From Episyrphus balteatus (taxonomy: Eukaryota > Arthropoda > Insecta > Diptera > Syrphidae), in assembly GCF_945859705.1 (NCBI RefSeq), contig NC_079136.1:85684867-85748866 (forward strand): a DNA stretch of 64,000 nucleotides, read 5' to 3'. Positions within the stretch are counted from its first letter, which is position 1, and the number at the start of each line of letters is the position of its first letter. The translations under genes were made by a program, and so were the position numbers. Shown here in pieces: positions 12,318 to 24,652 of the stretch. Under the pieces are notes generated by a model that saw only the letters and a program-made list of their open reading frames with translations, was not told the DNA's origin and ran no database searches.

Positions 12318-13081
12318 ACGTTTTTTCACTTTTAATTCATTTATTTGTTGCTTTAAAAATTATTTTGTGTTGATTTTTCTTGATTTTAAATTAATTTTGA
12401 ATTTTTTTATTTTGACTTTGACAGAATACTCGATGATATTTTTTCGTTAGCATTTTCGTTCTCGACTTTGAAGACTTGTAAATTTTTCGTTTCGCATCAG
12501 CAGCGTACTAGACTTTAAACAACGGAAATGCGTTGGTTGGGAAGGATTATTGAGGCTTCTGTCGGAGGCGTTTTATTGGTTTTCTAGTCCCTTCAAGACG
12601 CTTTGTAACTAACATTTTACCCTTTCATAATGGGGAATTTATCCCAAACCATAGTGGCCTGGCTACACGGTGATTTTTCAATCGCCTAACCAGTCAGGTT
12701 GTAGGCCAGAGGAATGAGGATTTTCCTCTTTTTGACGTTTGTTTCTAGAAAATGTAAATTGTTACGTGATTGGACACAACACGCTTCGCTTCAGCTGCGT
12801 ACTCGATATATTTGGAAACAACTTTTAAAATATCTGTACCAAATAATTGTAATGCACCCTAATTTGTTAACAGTTTGAGAGCACCTGGATATTTTTCGAA
12901 GTTCAATCGATCTGTCATTTTTTTTTTTCCAAAATACGTCATTGACAGTTCATTTGTCAGTTGTGTGTTGTCACAAAAAATTAATCGTGCAAATTGCAAA
13001 TAAATAAAGAACTAAACTTCTATCCGCTCCACCGTCATCGTGGAAGCATTCTATTAAAATTTCCTCCAATACTTAAGTTAA
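12318..13081. other. Upstream region of the apyrase gene
   Basis: Unique sequence between the satellite and the apyrase start. It is AT-rich with a T-rich tract near 12920 and presumably holds the promoter and 5' UTR. No TATA box or initiator is convincing. The only clear element is the small upstream reading frame annotated separately. Confidence 0.4.
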
Positions 13082-13177
13082 ATGCAGTTTCCACGAACCC
13101 AATTAGCTTCCAATAATCGTGGTCTCAACGAATCTACTAAATCCTATCCCAACAATGCCCGCCGCATACAAAGCTGA
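13082..13177 (+). promoter_or_regulatory. Upstream ORF (31 codons), in frame with the apyrase ORF
   Basis: ATG at 13082 opens a 31-codon frame (begins MQFPRTQLA, ends NNARRIQS) closed by TGA at 13175-13177. The main ATG at 13181 begins after CCA, in the same frame. If the transcript starts upstream, this is a uORF that would reduce or condition apyrase translation. The TGA is followed by C, a context in which stop read-through is sometimes seen, so an N-terminally extended apyrase is also conceivable. The transcript start is not visible in the sequence. Confidence 0.45.
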
Positions 13178-13180
13178 CCA

Positions 13181-16100
13181 ATGAACCATCCAAACAGTCA
13201 CAATCATCGTTATACTAAATTATCTTCATCAGAGATTTTGTCAGCTAGTCCAACCAGCACAGCTAACAGCAGTGTCATGTACACTAGAGATTGGAGAACC
13301 GCACTCCGGTCACCGCCAACATATCGACTTGGCAATCGCACTTTTCGTTTCAATTATCACTTTGCTCTACTCATAACAGCAACCCTTAGTTTGGGTCTAG
13401 TATTTTTCTATATGAAAACAAAATCCACATCATCATTTGATGTGTTGAGTACACAGCCAGTGTTTAGTCGTAACACATACAATACGACTTATCCATTAAC
13501 ACCGCCAAAATTTGCACGTGGCATACAAACTTATCGAATTGGCATGGTTGCCGATTTGGATACAGCTTCCAAAAGTGGCAACTCTTGGAAGAGTTATTTT
13601 AAAAAGGGACACTTGACTTTTATTGAAGCTAAAAGAGAAGTGAAAATTACCTGGGATGAGCAGGAGCCACAAACACTTGAGAGTAGTTTTTCTCTCAAAG
13701 ACCGTGGCATGGAACTATCGGAGTTAGTTACTTTCGATGGAAAGTTGCTCAGTTTCGATGATAGAACAGGACTTGTATATAAATTAGAAAATGATAAACT
13801 TATTCCTTGGGTAATATTACTCGATGGCGATGGGCAATCGAGTAAGGGATTCAAATCAGAATGGGCAACAGTAAAGAATCAAATTTTATATGTTGGTTCA
13901 ATGGGTAAGGAATGGACAACGTCGCAAGGAGATTTTGAGAATGAAAATCCAATGTATGTGAAGATTATTTCGCCGGGAGGTGAAGTTCGTAGTTTAAATT
14001 GGTCATTCAATTATAAGACGATGCGTGAAGAATCAATGAACATTGTTTGGCCTGGATATATGATTCATGAAAGCGGTGTGTGGTCGGATGCTCATCAGAA
14101 ATGGTTCTTCTTGCCGAGAAGATGTTCAAAAAATAAGTAAGTGTATGAAAAGTTGAGATAAAGTAGTGGATAAAAATTAAATTTAACAGCCCTTAAATAT
14201 TTGTTCTTATCAATTTAGAAGAAGGGTGTTTATATCATACTAAACTAGTTTTTAACAAAATAGCTAACATTCAAATAGAATTTAGAACCATTATGCTAAA
14301 TCATCTATCAATTTCAATTTCGGCATTGCTTTACAAAAATTATTAGGTCTGAAAATTATTTAATTGTTATTTTTATTTGCATTTTTATAAATAACGTTGT
14401 ATTTGCGCAACTCCATCAAACAGATGGGTCCTTTTGCAAAAGCAGCATTTTATGAGCAGACGGTATATAAAAGTTGTAAATGTTTGCAATTCTGATCTGA
14501 TAATGGGTTAGTTCAATCACCTATCGGATAGGTTATCTACGATACGCGTATCTGGAATACATTTTTGAACGAGACAGTGTCCGTATTACCAGTCAATCGT
14601 TCTTATCGTTTAACGATAATCGTTTGTTTAAGAGACAGCTTTTTAGCATTTGGAAAATTGATTGGTTGTCTTGGATTCGAACACCTTCAAGTCATAGATA
14701 TCATTCAAATGCATCATTAAAAAATTGTATTTCCTATTTCCATTTTTAAAACAGTTTAACGACACAACGATTACGATTTAGTTATATTATAACATTATTA
14801 AATTTTGTTAGTTCTAAACTCACGGATACATGAAAAACTGGAATTTATAACTAAATATTTAGTTTTTGAAAGATTTTCAATTTTTTCTGAGTCGATAAAA
14901 TGCTTTTTTTAGCATTTTGATTATTGGAATTAAAACTAAAAAAATTGAACGGGTGGTTTATTGGTGTAACCACCAGAAACGAAGGGTAAAGAAAAGCCGT
15001 AGTTTTATCAGCTTATCATTCGGATACCGATGACTAGATTGTACGTTCGGATTTTAATTTTTTTTTTACAAAAAAAAAAAAAAAATTGCAAATGGAATTT
15101 TTTTGAATTTTGAACTTTATTTGGCTCAGTGGCCATTTATATTTAATGATAATTTACATTTGATATTTATGTTACATTCAAAATAATTGACCTATAAATT
15201 TTAATTAATATAAGTTTTGGCATATATAAATATTTGATTTTTAAATTGATTCAAATTGTTGATATTTCTAATGTTGATTGGAAGATGGTTAAAGGCCTGT
15301 AATCCCATGTAGAGTATGCTGGCTTGTGCTCTACTAGTTCTGGTCCGGATAATATTGAACTCTTCTACATTTCTTAGGTTATATGGTATTACTCTTCTTG
15401 TAGGTACACTGGATTGTAGGTATTCTGGGCAAAGATTGTGTTTTATTTTGAATACAAACACCATTGCCATCATATAAAGTCTTTGGTTGATATTTAGCCA
15501 ATTTAATGATTCAAGCATTGAAGTTATTGAGCTATACCGATCACATTTTAGTATTGTTCGCATGGCTTTGTTTTGCAGTTTTTGTAGTCTAGTTTTTTGG
15601 GTTATGTTACACAAATAGAGAAGACTTGCACAATATTCAAAATGGGGCTTGACAGTTACATTAAACACTTTTATTGCACTATTTTTAGAAATGTTTTTAC
15701 GCGTCCTTCTAAGGACTCCTAACTTTTTTGACACTTTCTTACATATGTGGTCTATGTGTTCATTGAATGATAATTTGTTATCTAACACAATGCCAAGATA
15801 TTTAATTGAGGTTATTTGTTCTATTATAGTATTATTGATTTGTATGTTAAATTGCAGTTCATGTGATGGGTTATTTAGTATCATAAATTTTGTTTTATTG
15901 GTGTTGAGAGCAAGTTTATTCATATTTAGCCATGTATATATTGCACTTAAGTCTTTTTCAATATTGTCTTTTATTAGATTTATTTCCTGATATATAGAGC
16001 AACCCGTCATCAGCAAATAGTACTAGTTTAGAATATTGTATCACTTTTTCCATGTCATTTATGTAGAGCAGAAAGAGAAGGACACCTAGGATTGTTCCTT

Positions 16101-18576
16101 GTGGAACTCCTATATTCACTATTGCAGGGTTTGACATTTTATCGTTGACTGTTGTTTTTTGAGATCGATTGCATATAAAGGATTTGAACCACTTGAGTTC
16201 CGTATTTTTTACACCATATTTCTCTAGTTTATTCAATAATATAAAATGATTAACTGTTTCAAAAGCGCGTTTAAGGTCTAAGAAAACAGCTATAACACAA
16301 TTTTTTGAGTCAATTTCTCTTTTCCAGTCACTTACTACAAAATTTACACAAGTTTCACATGAATGGTTTGAACGAAAGCCAGATTGGTATACACTTAAGA
16401 TGTTATTGTTGTCGAGGTGTTCTTGGAGTTGAATGGATACAATTTTTTCTATAATTTTTTCATATAATGGAAGCATATTTATGGGACGGTGATCACTACA
16501 TTTAATTGCACTTGTAATTTTCTTCTTTGGAAGGATCAGTGATTGTTTCCAAGATTCGGGGAAGACACCACAGTTGAATGAAGTATTTATTATACGCAAA
16601 AGGACAGGACCAACAATTTCAATAGCATCTTTAAACATTTTAGTATTCATAAAATTAAAGTCGTTTTTTGATTTATCACAGTTAAGGTATTGCTTATATC
16701 ACAGATTTCAATTAAAGTAAACTTAAATTCTATATTGCACTCTTGGATTAGACTTATATAATCAGAAAATATCACAGAATTGGTAAGATCATTTACACTC
16801 GTAATGAAAAAGTTATTCAGTTTTTCAGCTATTATTGCACTATTAGTTTCTATATCACAGTTTTCAAATTGCACTTCTGTTATTTCTTCTTTGTTTGTTT
16901 TGAGAACATATTTTTTCAATTGTTTCCACATATCTTTTTGATTATTTGTACTATTTATTTTATTAGATATAAAATTAGACTTTGCAGTTTCAATTTGCTT
17001 TTTATAATAATTTCTATATTGATGATAAGTCTGCCAGTCACTGAGTGAATTTGAAAGAGTCGCTGTTTTATAGAAGTTTACTTTACGAGTTTTTTCACTT
17101 CTTAACGTGTTATTAAACCATTCTCCGTTTTCATATGGAACAACTCGTGTTATAACCATACTGTCGACTAAATTTTTTAATTCGTTAGCAAAATTGTCGC
17201 TTAGCACATTTACGTTGTAAGGAATGTCAGGGTCGAAATCGGAAAAAAAAGGGTTTATTCTAAGTTCATTTATGAAATGTTCTTTATTGTACTTACAATA
17301 TTTAATAGTTTTCTTATTTTGTTTTTTTCGTGTACATTTAATGAGTACTTTAATAGCCTCGTGATCACTAATTTTTAGAGTATGTTTTACTTGAGCACTA
17401 CAAAGGTATTTGTTATTAGTTAAAACATAATCTATTAAAGTCCTTGATGTTTGTGTAATTCTTGTTGGTTCTGTGTTTAGCATGGTTAAATTATTGTCCG
17501 TTATTATTTGGTTTATACGTCTGGTGTATGTATTTGTTTGGTCTAGCCAATCTATATTAAAATCACCCATTATTATATAGTTACTATTACACTGTTGTAG
17601 AAAGTTCTAAATCGTCACAGAAAGCATTTTTTGTAGACATATGAGATCTATATATTGCACTTAGATATATAAATGGATTGACAAATTTTAAATTTTCGGT
17701 TTCGTAATTATTGTAAGCTTCACCAAAATGTTAGTGAAATTTGGTTTGTTTCTGTTCAAAAAATCCGCTGTTTTTATGTTTCTAGTCCAAGCAATTTTAT
17801 ACTTTTACTATCTTTTCTTGTCTAATTACAAGTGCCTTACAATGACATTTGGTACAAAATTGTCACACTGTTTTAAGACATTTGGGACAAATTTTTCTTT
17901 TTTACTTGTAGGCCTCACAATAGTCGGCCCTATCGAATCCGTCGGCACGGATTATTCTCCGATTTCATACGAATTATGCTTCCGACAGGTGAAAACTCTC
18001 CAATTCGTATGAACTCGGACAAATTTACCCTCCGACGAATACCTCGCTAGGGCCGAACTAAATTCCTGAGACCAGGTTCTATCTAACTGGTATTCGGTCC
18101 TAAATTGGCACATTGACAGTTTTAGAACTTAGTACTTGAGTGAAAAAATTAGTTGATACTGATTTGAGTACTAACTTTAGCAATAGGACCGGTATAAGCG
18201 TTAGGAACTCTGTGAAGAAATCCGCCGTTAGAATTTTAAGTTTAAATTAACTCACAATATATAAAAACAATAATTTTCTTTCAGATACAACGAAACCCGA
18301 GATGAACACATGGGATGTAACGTGCTAATAATGGCTGATGATAGATTTTCCAAAATCGAAACAATAACTTTAGAAAACAAAGAACCCACACATGGTTTTT
18401 CGAGCTTTAAATTTATTCCTGGCTGTGATGATAAATATATTTTAGCCATTAAATCCGAAGAGCTAAATGGAAAAACTTCAACATTCATCACAGTATTCGA
18501 TATTGAGGGAAATGTTTTGTATCCTGAGCAAAGAATACCAACCGATTTTAAATATGAAGGAATCGAATTTATTTAG
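13181..18576 (+). CDS. Apyrase / calcium-activated nucleotidase (CANT1/SCAN family)
   Basis: Hydrolyses nucleoside di- and triphosphates (family known for UDP/GDP/ADP preference) in the secretory pathway or outside the cell, Ca-dependent. Two coding exons: 13181-14136 and 18285-18576, joined through a split AA|A codon (donor GTAAGT, acceptor TTTCTTTCAG), giving 415 residues. The N-terminus is cytosolic and Ser/Thr-rich, then a signal-anchor helix at about 60-78 (FALLITATLSLGLVFFY) predicts a type II membrane protein as in vertebrate CANT1. Family signatures: ELSELVTFDGKLLSFDDRTG, SEWATVKNQILYVGSMGKEW, WPGYMIHESGVWSDAHQKWF in exon 1 and THGFSSFKFIPG, KSEE, KYEGIEFI at the C-terminus. The length is normal for the family. 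The 4.1-kb intron is inflated by a LINE and small inverted-repeat elements. The gene converges on Exd2. Confidence 0.93.
15050..17920 (-). mobile_element. Decayed non-LTR retrotransposon (LINE) in the apyrase intron
   Basis: Runs on the minus strand, opposite to the host gene. The 3' end is marked by an A/T-rich tail near 15057-15085, then RT thumb, RT palm and AP-type endonuclease regions follow towards higher coordinates. The endonuclease reading continues in broken frames to about 17700, and a Cys-rich fragment (CPKC…CTKCHC) is readable near 17850. The clade could be CR1/L2/Jockey-like; it cannot be settled by eye. Confidence 0.8.
15201..17570 (-). pseudogene. LINE ORF2 remnant: endonuclease and reverse transcriptase
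   Basis: Three overlapping frames make up one broken ORF. At 17570-16647 is the C-terminal part of an AP endonuclease (GDFNIDWLD, SRTLIDYVLTNN, KISDHEA). At 16650-15958 is reverse transcriptase (SDHRPINMLP, FLDLKRAFETVNH, GVPQGTILGVLLF, and catalytic FADD). At 16016-15201 is the RT thumb and C-terminal region (WLNMNKLALNTNKTKFM, KYLGIVLD). Frameshifts near 16650 and 16000 separate the parts, so the copy is dead although long stretches are still intact, suggesting moderate age. Its only effect on the host gene that can be inferred is intron length. Confidence 0.85.
17931..18060. mobile_element. Small inverted-repeat element (MITE-like, 130 bp)
   Basis: Begins TAGTCGGCCCTATCGAAT and ends with CGCTAGGGCCGAACTA, imperfect inverted termini of about 25 bp; the interior is also partly self-complementary (TCATACGAATTATGC / CAATTCGTATGAAC). 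No coding content. Confidence 0.55.
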
Positions 18577-19481
18577 TGTATTTTTTTTAGTTAAGATTAT
18601 TATTTTTTTGTGTATATTTTGTAAATGTATTTTTGATTTGTATTTAGTGCTTTTTTAGCTTGCCTATTTATTTATTACATTGTATTTCATTATAGAAATT
18701 TTTAGTGAAAAACAAAAACGTTCCGAAGGAAATAAGCAGGATTTAAATGGAGTTGAAAGTTTTATGCTCAAGGGACAAGGGAAAACCAATAATAGAGTGT
18801 TATTTTATTAAAAAATACAATTTATAATAATCCTGTAAATTCTATAATTTCCGTGAGTTTTTTTTTAAATAAGAAAAATCAAACGGCTAAGCATCAGAAC
18901 TTTACCATTTAATTATTTTGTTTGTATACTTAAAAAAAGTTAGTAGGCTTGCAATGAGAGAGGTCTTCATTTGCTTTATTGACCTGACAAGAGCCGTTAA
19001 GGCGGTATTACATTTTAATATTAATAAGACAAATAAGGCAAAAATGCGTTACAAAAAGTGAAATCGAAATCATCTTTCGCTACGCCCCCTGCCATAGATA
19101 TGACTCAAAATTATCACAACATACATATTTAACCATGAAAATTTTTAAATCGCATTTGCATTTTTCCATATTTAAATGAAGATTTGGGGATGTAAAATTC
19201 GTTAAAAAGATGAATGAAGAACGTACCCTTCGTCAAGGTGAAACAAGTTGTACTAAACATTGACATTGAACTGTGATTGGCAAATTTTCTTGGTAAAATA
19301 TTTATTTGAGGATGAGTGAATCAATTAGAGTTATTTAATAAAAAAAAGTTGCACGTTATTTTTGATTTATTCACAAAAAAAAAAACATTTTATAAAAAAA
19401 AAATAAATTTATACAAACTTTATCGTTTTGTAAATATAAAAAAAAATCTATTTCATTTCTCTATATAAAAATAAATTTCGT
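18577..19481. other. Convergent intergenic region between apyrase and Exd2
   Basis: Holds the 3' UTRs of the two convergent genes. AT-rich, with poly-A/poly-T runs at 19370-19445. No other gene or clear repeat is seen. Confidence 0.4.
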
Positions 19482-22400
19482 TTATTTAGTGACTTCGGCT
19501 AGAGTCGATGGATCAAGACCGGCAATAACCATATCATCCTTTTCGATTCTTCCTTCATTTGCACGAATCTCTAATCTATAAAAAAAACAATGGAAATTAG
19601 AATTCATTTCTTCTTCAATCTTCTCTTCTAAGATTAAGAGCACACATCAAATTATATGAACACATGAAATGGTAAATGAAATTCAAAATAAATAAAATTT
19701 TCCTACCTATTTGCATTGTGATTAACATTCCAGAGGTTAGGTAGATATTTCGGTTGCATTGTATTTAAGAAATGTTCTCGCCAAAGTTTTTCCAATTCAA
19801 TAAGACCGCCAAATTTTTCTTGATATTCTTGAACAACTTTTGAGCCATGTGGTGTGTAGTCACTAAAACTTTCTCTATAAAAAAAAAATAAAATAATAAA
19901 TTATTTCCATATATACAACTTTTATAAATTTTTACTTACGTAATATCTTTATTGATACATTCTTCCAACATTTCAGGAGTTACTTGTTCAGCACCACTAT
20001 AGTTTTTGAGAATGATTTTCTCTAATTCTTCTTTGCGCCATTGAGGTATACGATCGCTGTTATACATCAAGGCTCTTGCAGCAGATCGAAGTTGTCTTAG
20101 GAAGTTAAATTAACGTTATTTTTTTTGAAAAATCATACTATCGTTTGTTTAGTTTGAGTATTTACCTTAATTCAGGAATTTCAACTAGTTTTGGTGCTCC
20201 TTCTTCATTTAAATATGGTGCATTGCAAAGTTTACCTAATTTTGTACGAATTTTTAAATCGGATATGTTACTTTTTTGATGACATTGTGGACATAGAAGC
20301 AAAACATCATGAGAGGTATGTGACTTCATAACCACTGGAAAATGTTTTCTATATTCTCTAGGTACAACGTTTTTTCTAATGTAAGCATCTTTTCGACCGC
20401 ACACAACACATTGATTTTCTTTTGGTGTTTGATAGTAACGCCCAACTTCACCAACAGCCCGACCAGCAGGTTCAAAGTTTAAGCGTACTGTGTATGGGTT
20501 TGAGCTGACTTCTTGGGCTAGATTTTGATCGACATACCTATGTCAATTTAGAAATTGTTATAAAATATACTAATAATAATAATTACAATAAAAAATAACA
20601 CAGCCACACAAAAAAAAAAAGTTCTGACCTGGGGTTGCGACTAGGTTTTTCATATAGTTTTTGGGTCGCTAAAACCGAATCGGAAGTCCGTTTTGCCCCA
20701 TCACGTCAGGTTTTCGAGATAACCTCAAAAAATGTCATGTTTCAATGTTTCTTTCATCTGGATGTGCGAATATGTTAATCATATAGTTTTTGGATTGTTG
20801 TAACCAGATTCGAAGTCAATTTCGTCCTATCACGTCAGGTTTCTGAGATATTCTCAAAAAAATGTCAAAACCAAAAAAACAAAAGTTCTTATCTGGGGTT
20901 GCGACTAGGCTTTTCATATAGTTTTTGGGTCGCTGAAACCGAATCCGAAGTTTATTTTGCCGTATCACGTCAGGTTTTTAAAATATACTCAAAAAATGTC
21001 AAAACTCAAAACAAGCTCATATCTGACATTTTTTGAGGATATCTCAAAAACCTGGCGTGATACGGCAAAAAAAACTTCGGATTCGGTTTCAGCGACCCAA
21101 AAACTATTGACTTTCCTTGCAGCTTTTTTTTATTTATTTTTTTGTTTTTCATCCTTGGAACCATAACAAAAAAAAATAGACAGTAGGAGATATTTTCTCA
21201 CATCTTTTTTAGGAGGTTGAGGTTGTCTGGCAAAAATGGCTTTTTTGTGGTTTTTCCCACATGCAATTTGGGAACTAAATGCACTTTCCTTGCATCACCA
21301 GTTTTACAGACAACAAATGGACTGGACCAAAACCATTTCAAGTAACTCTTCTACAAGAGATACATATATCAATTTTGTTTTCACCTTTCTCTATTCCGTT
21401 TCTTGGACGCAAAAGTGTTCACTCGTCATATTTAAATAAAAGTTTGAAGTTACTCCGAGTTCGAGGAACACATCAGCATTGAAACGAGATCAACCTTAGC
21501 GATAACAAAAGTAGCCCTGCGCAAAAAAAAAGACGCGTTCCGAAGATGCCATTTAAATAGGTTAGGTTAGGTTAAATGGGCTGACAGTTGATCTTGTTAC
21601 CGTCACACTCAGATCAATGTAGATCCCTTGTGATACCCTGAAGTATTGTTATGCCATTTAAATAAACCGCACGAGTGTGTCGCACATATTTGCTCGTCTA
21701 AGCAGAGATGCCACGGAAAACAATCTTTATATAAAAATTTTCAAACATTTTTCAAATAAAAATTTGGTATGCCATTAAAACAGAAATATTATAAGACACA
21801 AACAATTGAAAAAAAAGGTTTGAACTTTTTTTTACAAAATCCAAAAATGATGTCTTTACTTTAAAATTTAAGTTTTTGTATACAAATTTTCATTGAAATC
21901 AATCTTGCCGTTTTCCAGAAACTCAGACATCAAGAAGATGGTTCTATGGCAAGTTCCTTTAATAAGGGGCCAGCAAAAATGTTTATTTTTTCAAAAGTAC
22001 GACCTGTATTTCCTTAAATCAAAAAATCGTTAGAGTCGTTTTTGAGAAAAACAACTTTTTCCATTTTGGTTATATGGCAAGGACCGTTAATTTTGGTGCT
22101 TAAAAAAAGTCAATTTCCTCTCCAGAGAATCAACAAAAACTTTGAAAAATCAAGTTTGAAGTAAATAGCTTAAGTGGTTTGGGCTAATGCTCGAAATAGA
22201 GACCGAAACACAGGCAGATAGACAGAATTGCAAGATTTTTTTTTTTTTTTGCAGTCTCTATCATCGTAATATATTCTTCTGCCCATAATCTCGTAAAGGC
22301 CCTAACTACAATTTTGATTTTTTTGCATATTTGGAATTGTCTTTGATTTATTCTCACTAATTATTTTAGCCTAGGTCTTCAAATAAGTCAGAAAATTCAA

Positions 22401-23838
22401 AATGTACTTTTGATGTTTTTCATTTTTATACATAAATGTAAATTGCGATATTAGATTTAGTGTTTCCCTCTATAACTCAGAAGTAAGAAAAATTTAGTTA
22501 GGGCCTTTTCGAGATTATGGGCAGTATTGTTATCTGGAGTTCAAATTTTTCTACGAATCCTAAACCTCAATTAAAAATGAGAAACTTAAATGGGACTGGT
22601 CAGAGCATCTTTTTAGGAAACAATTATTGTAGGTAAATGGTAAAAAAATGTAACAATTGCCGAGTTGAATTATATACCATCGACAGAGTTATAATACATA
22701 CCTACATTAGTTTTAAGGCAGTAGTTAATAAATACAAACATTTAAACAAAAATCAAACAATTACCATTGAGCTTTTTTCCGATCGCAAGTACAAAGTAGT
22801 TCACCATCTGGTGCTTCCAACAAACAATTGTCATACAATGTTTTCGACCTTGTACTGATCCCTCTACTAATTGGTTTTTTTAGAGCAATATGGGCGGATT
22901 TTTTACTATTAGAGGTATTCCCAGCTAAAGCATTAAGTTTATTGAAGCTATCTTTGAATCGAACATCTACAAATGCATCGATTTCTTCGAGCACATATTC
23001 CAAATTTGAACTATAACTTTGCCAAAATCGTCTGAAACAATTGATATTACATACATAAAATAACAATTTAGTTAGCAAATGTAACACAAATGAAGTAACC
23101 TCTTTTTCAAAACATCAGACAACGTTTTGAATATTTCCACTGCAACCATAGCATCTTTGGCTGCATATTCTATCTGAGCTGTTGTAAGATTATTAGCTTC
23201 CCAGTCCGAACAAACTAATCTCCAATTCTTGTCCAGTGGAACATTTAATATTGATTTGGACATTTTTGCCAAACCTTCAGATTTCTGATTAGTTAAGACG
23301 GCCAAGTACCTTAAATCAAAGGTACTCGCAACGCCAACTCCATAATCAAAAGACAACTTCCCAGCATCGTCATGTGCACCAATGCCAACTTTAATGACTT
23401 TGTCATCTTCCAGAAGTTCTCTCAAACTCATTGGAATTGTTTTTAAACTACAGAGGCGTATCAAGGCACATAGACCTTTGTGTGATGCCAACTGGAGCAT
23501 GGCAGTGGGTCGGCGTTTGCCACCGACTGTGACCCATTCACAGTCAAATCCCAAAACTCTGTATTCATGGCAGTGCCTAAGGAATATAAGAGAATTAAGT
23601 ACAAGTTTTTTTTTGTCTCGAATGAACTTTACTTTTTAAGAGTTGCTACGATTCTTTGGCAATCGTCTGTTGTTTCTATTACTTCGATATGCTTGTGCCG
23701 CAATGGATTACGAAAATTGTACGCATATTTTAATTGTTGAATAATTTTGTGTCGATTTTTAATAATAGCAAATGCTATGCCTACACCGATTGTGGCTAAA
23801 GCAGCATTTGTAATTGTAGTCTTTTTACTTGCCGACAT
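19482..23838 (-). CDS. Exd2: Exonuclease 3'-5' domain-containing protein 2 (EXD2)
   Basis: DEDDy 3'-5' exonuclease, known in animals as a mitochondria-associated nuclease also implicated in DNA end resection. Seven coding exons: 23633-23838, 23100-23576, 22765-23031, 20166-20537, 19940-20095, 19707-19874, 19482-19575; all junctions are GT-AG and phases agree, giving 579 residues. Residues 10-26 form a hydrophobic N-terminal anchor (NAALATIGVGIAFAIIK), as in the mitochondrial outer-membrane form. Exonuclease motifs: FDCEW (D80, E82), GIGAHDDAGK (D138/139), YAAKDA (Y206, D210). The C-terminal half has a CVVCGRKDAY…LLLCPQCH pair of Cys motifs, the HNH-like region typical of EXD2. The start at 23838 is the first ATG of the anchor. 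Intron 3 (2.2 kb) is full of repeats. Confidence 0.95.
20625..21115. repeat. Mixed direct/inverted repeat cluster in Exd2 intron 3
   Basis: A roughly 110-bp motif (GGGGTTGCGACTAGG … TATAGTTTTTGGGTCGCT … CCGAATC … ATCACGTCAGGTTTT … CTCAAAAAATGTC) occurs in direct orientation near 20634, partly near 20775, and again near 20894. It then appears inverted at about 21020-21112, forming a near-perfect foldback with the third copy. It resembles pieces of the CACTGGTC-ended element at 46815. Confidence 0.65.
21560..21650 (-). mobile_element. 5'-truncated LINE 3' end with 14-bp target-site duplication
   Basis: On the minus strand this is a 91-bp non-LTR 3' end finishing in three AACCT-type units (GGTTAGGTTAGGTTAAATGG on the plus strand). 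It is bracketed by a perfect 14-bp direct repeat, ATGCCATTTAAATA, at 21546-21559 and 21651-21664, which is the hallmark of target-primed insertion. The same 3' sequence follows a coding remnant at 40251-40605. Confidence 0.85.
22279..22524. mobile_element. Inverted-repeat element (MITE-like, 246 bp)
   Basis: Termini CTGCCCATAATCTCGTAAAG and the complementary CTTTTCGAGATTATGGGCAG; identity extends about 32 bp. Lies in Exd2 intron 3. Confidence 0.7.
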
Positions 23839-23967
23839 AAAATAAAAATTATAATTGAACAAAAAACAAATTTTGTAAAAAATTCTAAAAATTAAAACCT
23901 CGAAAGTAAAAATATTGACATTTGACTTGACATGAGTCATGCATGAGAGATGACAAGATTATAGCTC

Positions 23968-24457
23968 TGTTCACTGACGCTGTGCTGGACTGTTCTAGGC
24001 AGAAAAGTACAGCTTTTTGCTGTTCATTGAGTTTTTTCTGTGCTGAACTGTTCTAGTTTGCTGTTCATTGACAAATCTAGAACAGTTTAGAACAGGATTT
24101 TCTGTTCTTGCTTTTGAGTAAGATCAGGTTAGAACAGATTCGTGAGAAGTGTCAAAATCAAAGCTGTCATTTTTGTTTTTGTTTTGATTTAATTGTGCGA
24201 ATATTTCTCGGGTGTTCGTGGTTTTATAACTAAAAACAATTTTTAATTATATTTTTTGCAGTAAAAACTCAAAAAATTAGAAAAAAAATAACGAGAAACG
24301 ATAAACAAAAAATTCGTATAATTTACAATTTGTTTGTTTTTTTTTTTTATTTTGACAACTGACGTTTAAATGACTGTTCTAACTTCTGACTTCTGACGTT
24401 TCTCACGAAACTGTGCTGTCCTGTCCTGTTCTGATCTAGAAAAATCCTCGTTGAACA
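23968..24457. mobile_element. MITE family A, copy 1 (490 bp)
   Basis: Starts TGTTCACTGACGCTGTGCTG and ends CTCGTTGAACA; rich in GTTCTAG/AGAACAG motifs in both orientations. A second, diverged copy is at 61834-62250. It lies just upstream of Exd2, so it may touch that gene's promoter. Confidence 0.75.
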
Positions 24458-24652
24458 TATTTTATGACACATCGAAAAATTTTAGGCGCGTCCCACAAAA
24501 AAAAAATTTCTGAGGGCAAAATAATTTTCAAATTCAACTGCAACTTCACACGACTGCAACTTTTCTTCAAATTTCAATAGTGAAAAAAAATATTTCGAAA
24601 TAAATTTTTTCACTCTAGTTCAAAATAATAACATATTCTTCAAATTTTTATT

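Noticed and set aside
8675..12450. Very long open frames (614, 817, 479, 443 residues) encoding a 13-residue STTFVNDFCQRLL-type repeat
   Set aside because: All three forward frames are open with the same peptide because the 13-bp monomer has few stops and shifts frame each unit. No start context, no promoter, and frame-breaking variants are common. Translation of satellite, not a protein gene.
14670..14695. B-box-like GTGTTCGAATCC on the minus strand in the apyrase intron
   Set aside because: No A box or tRNA fold around it.
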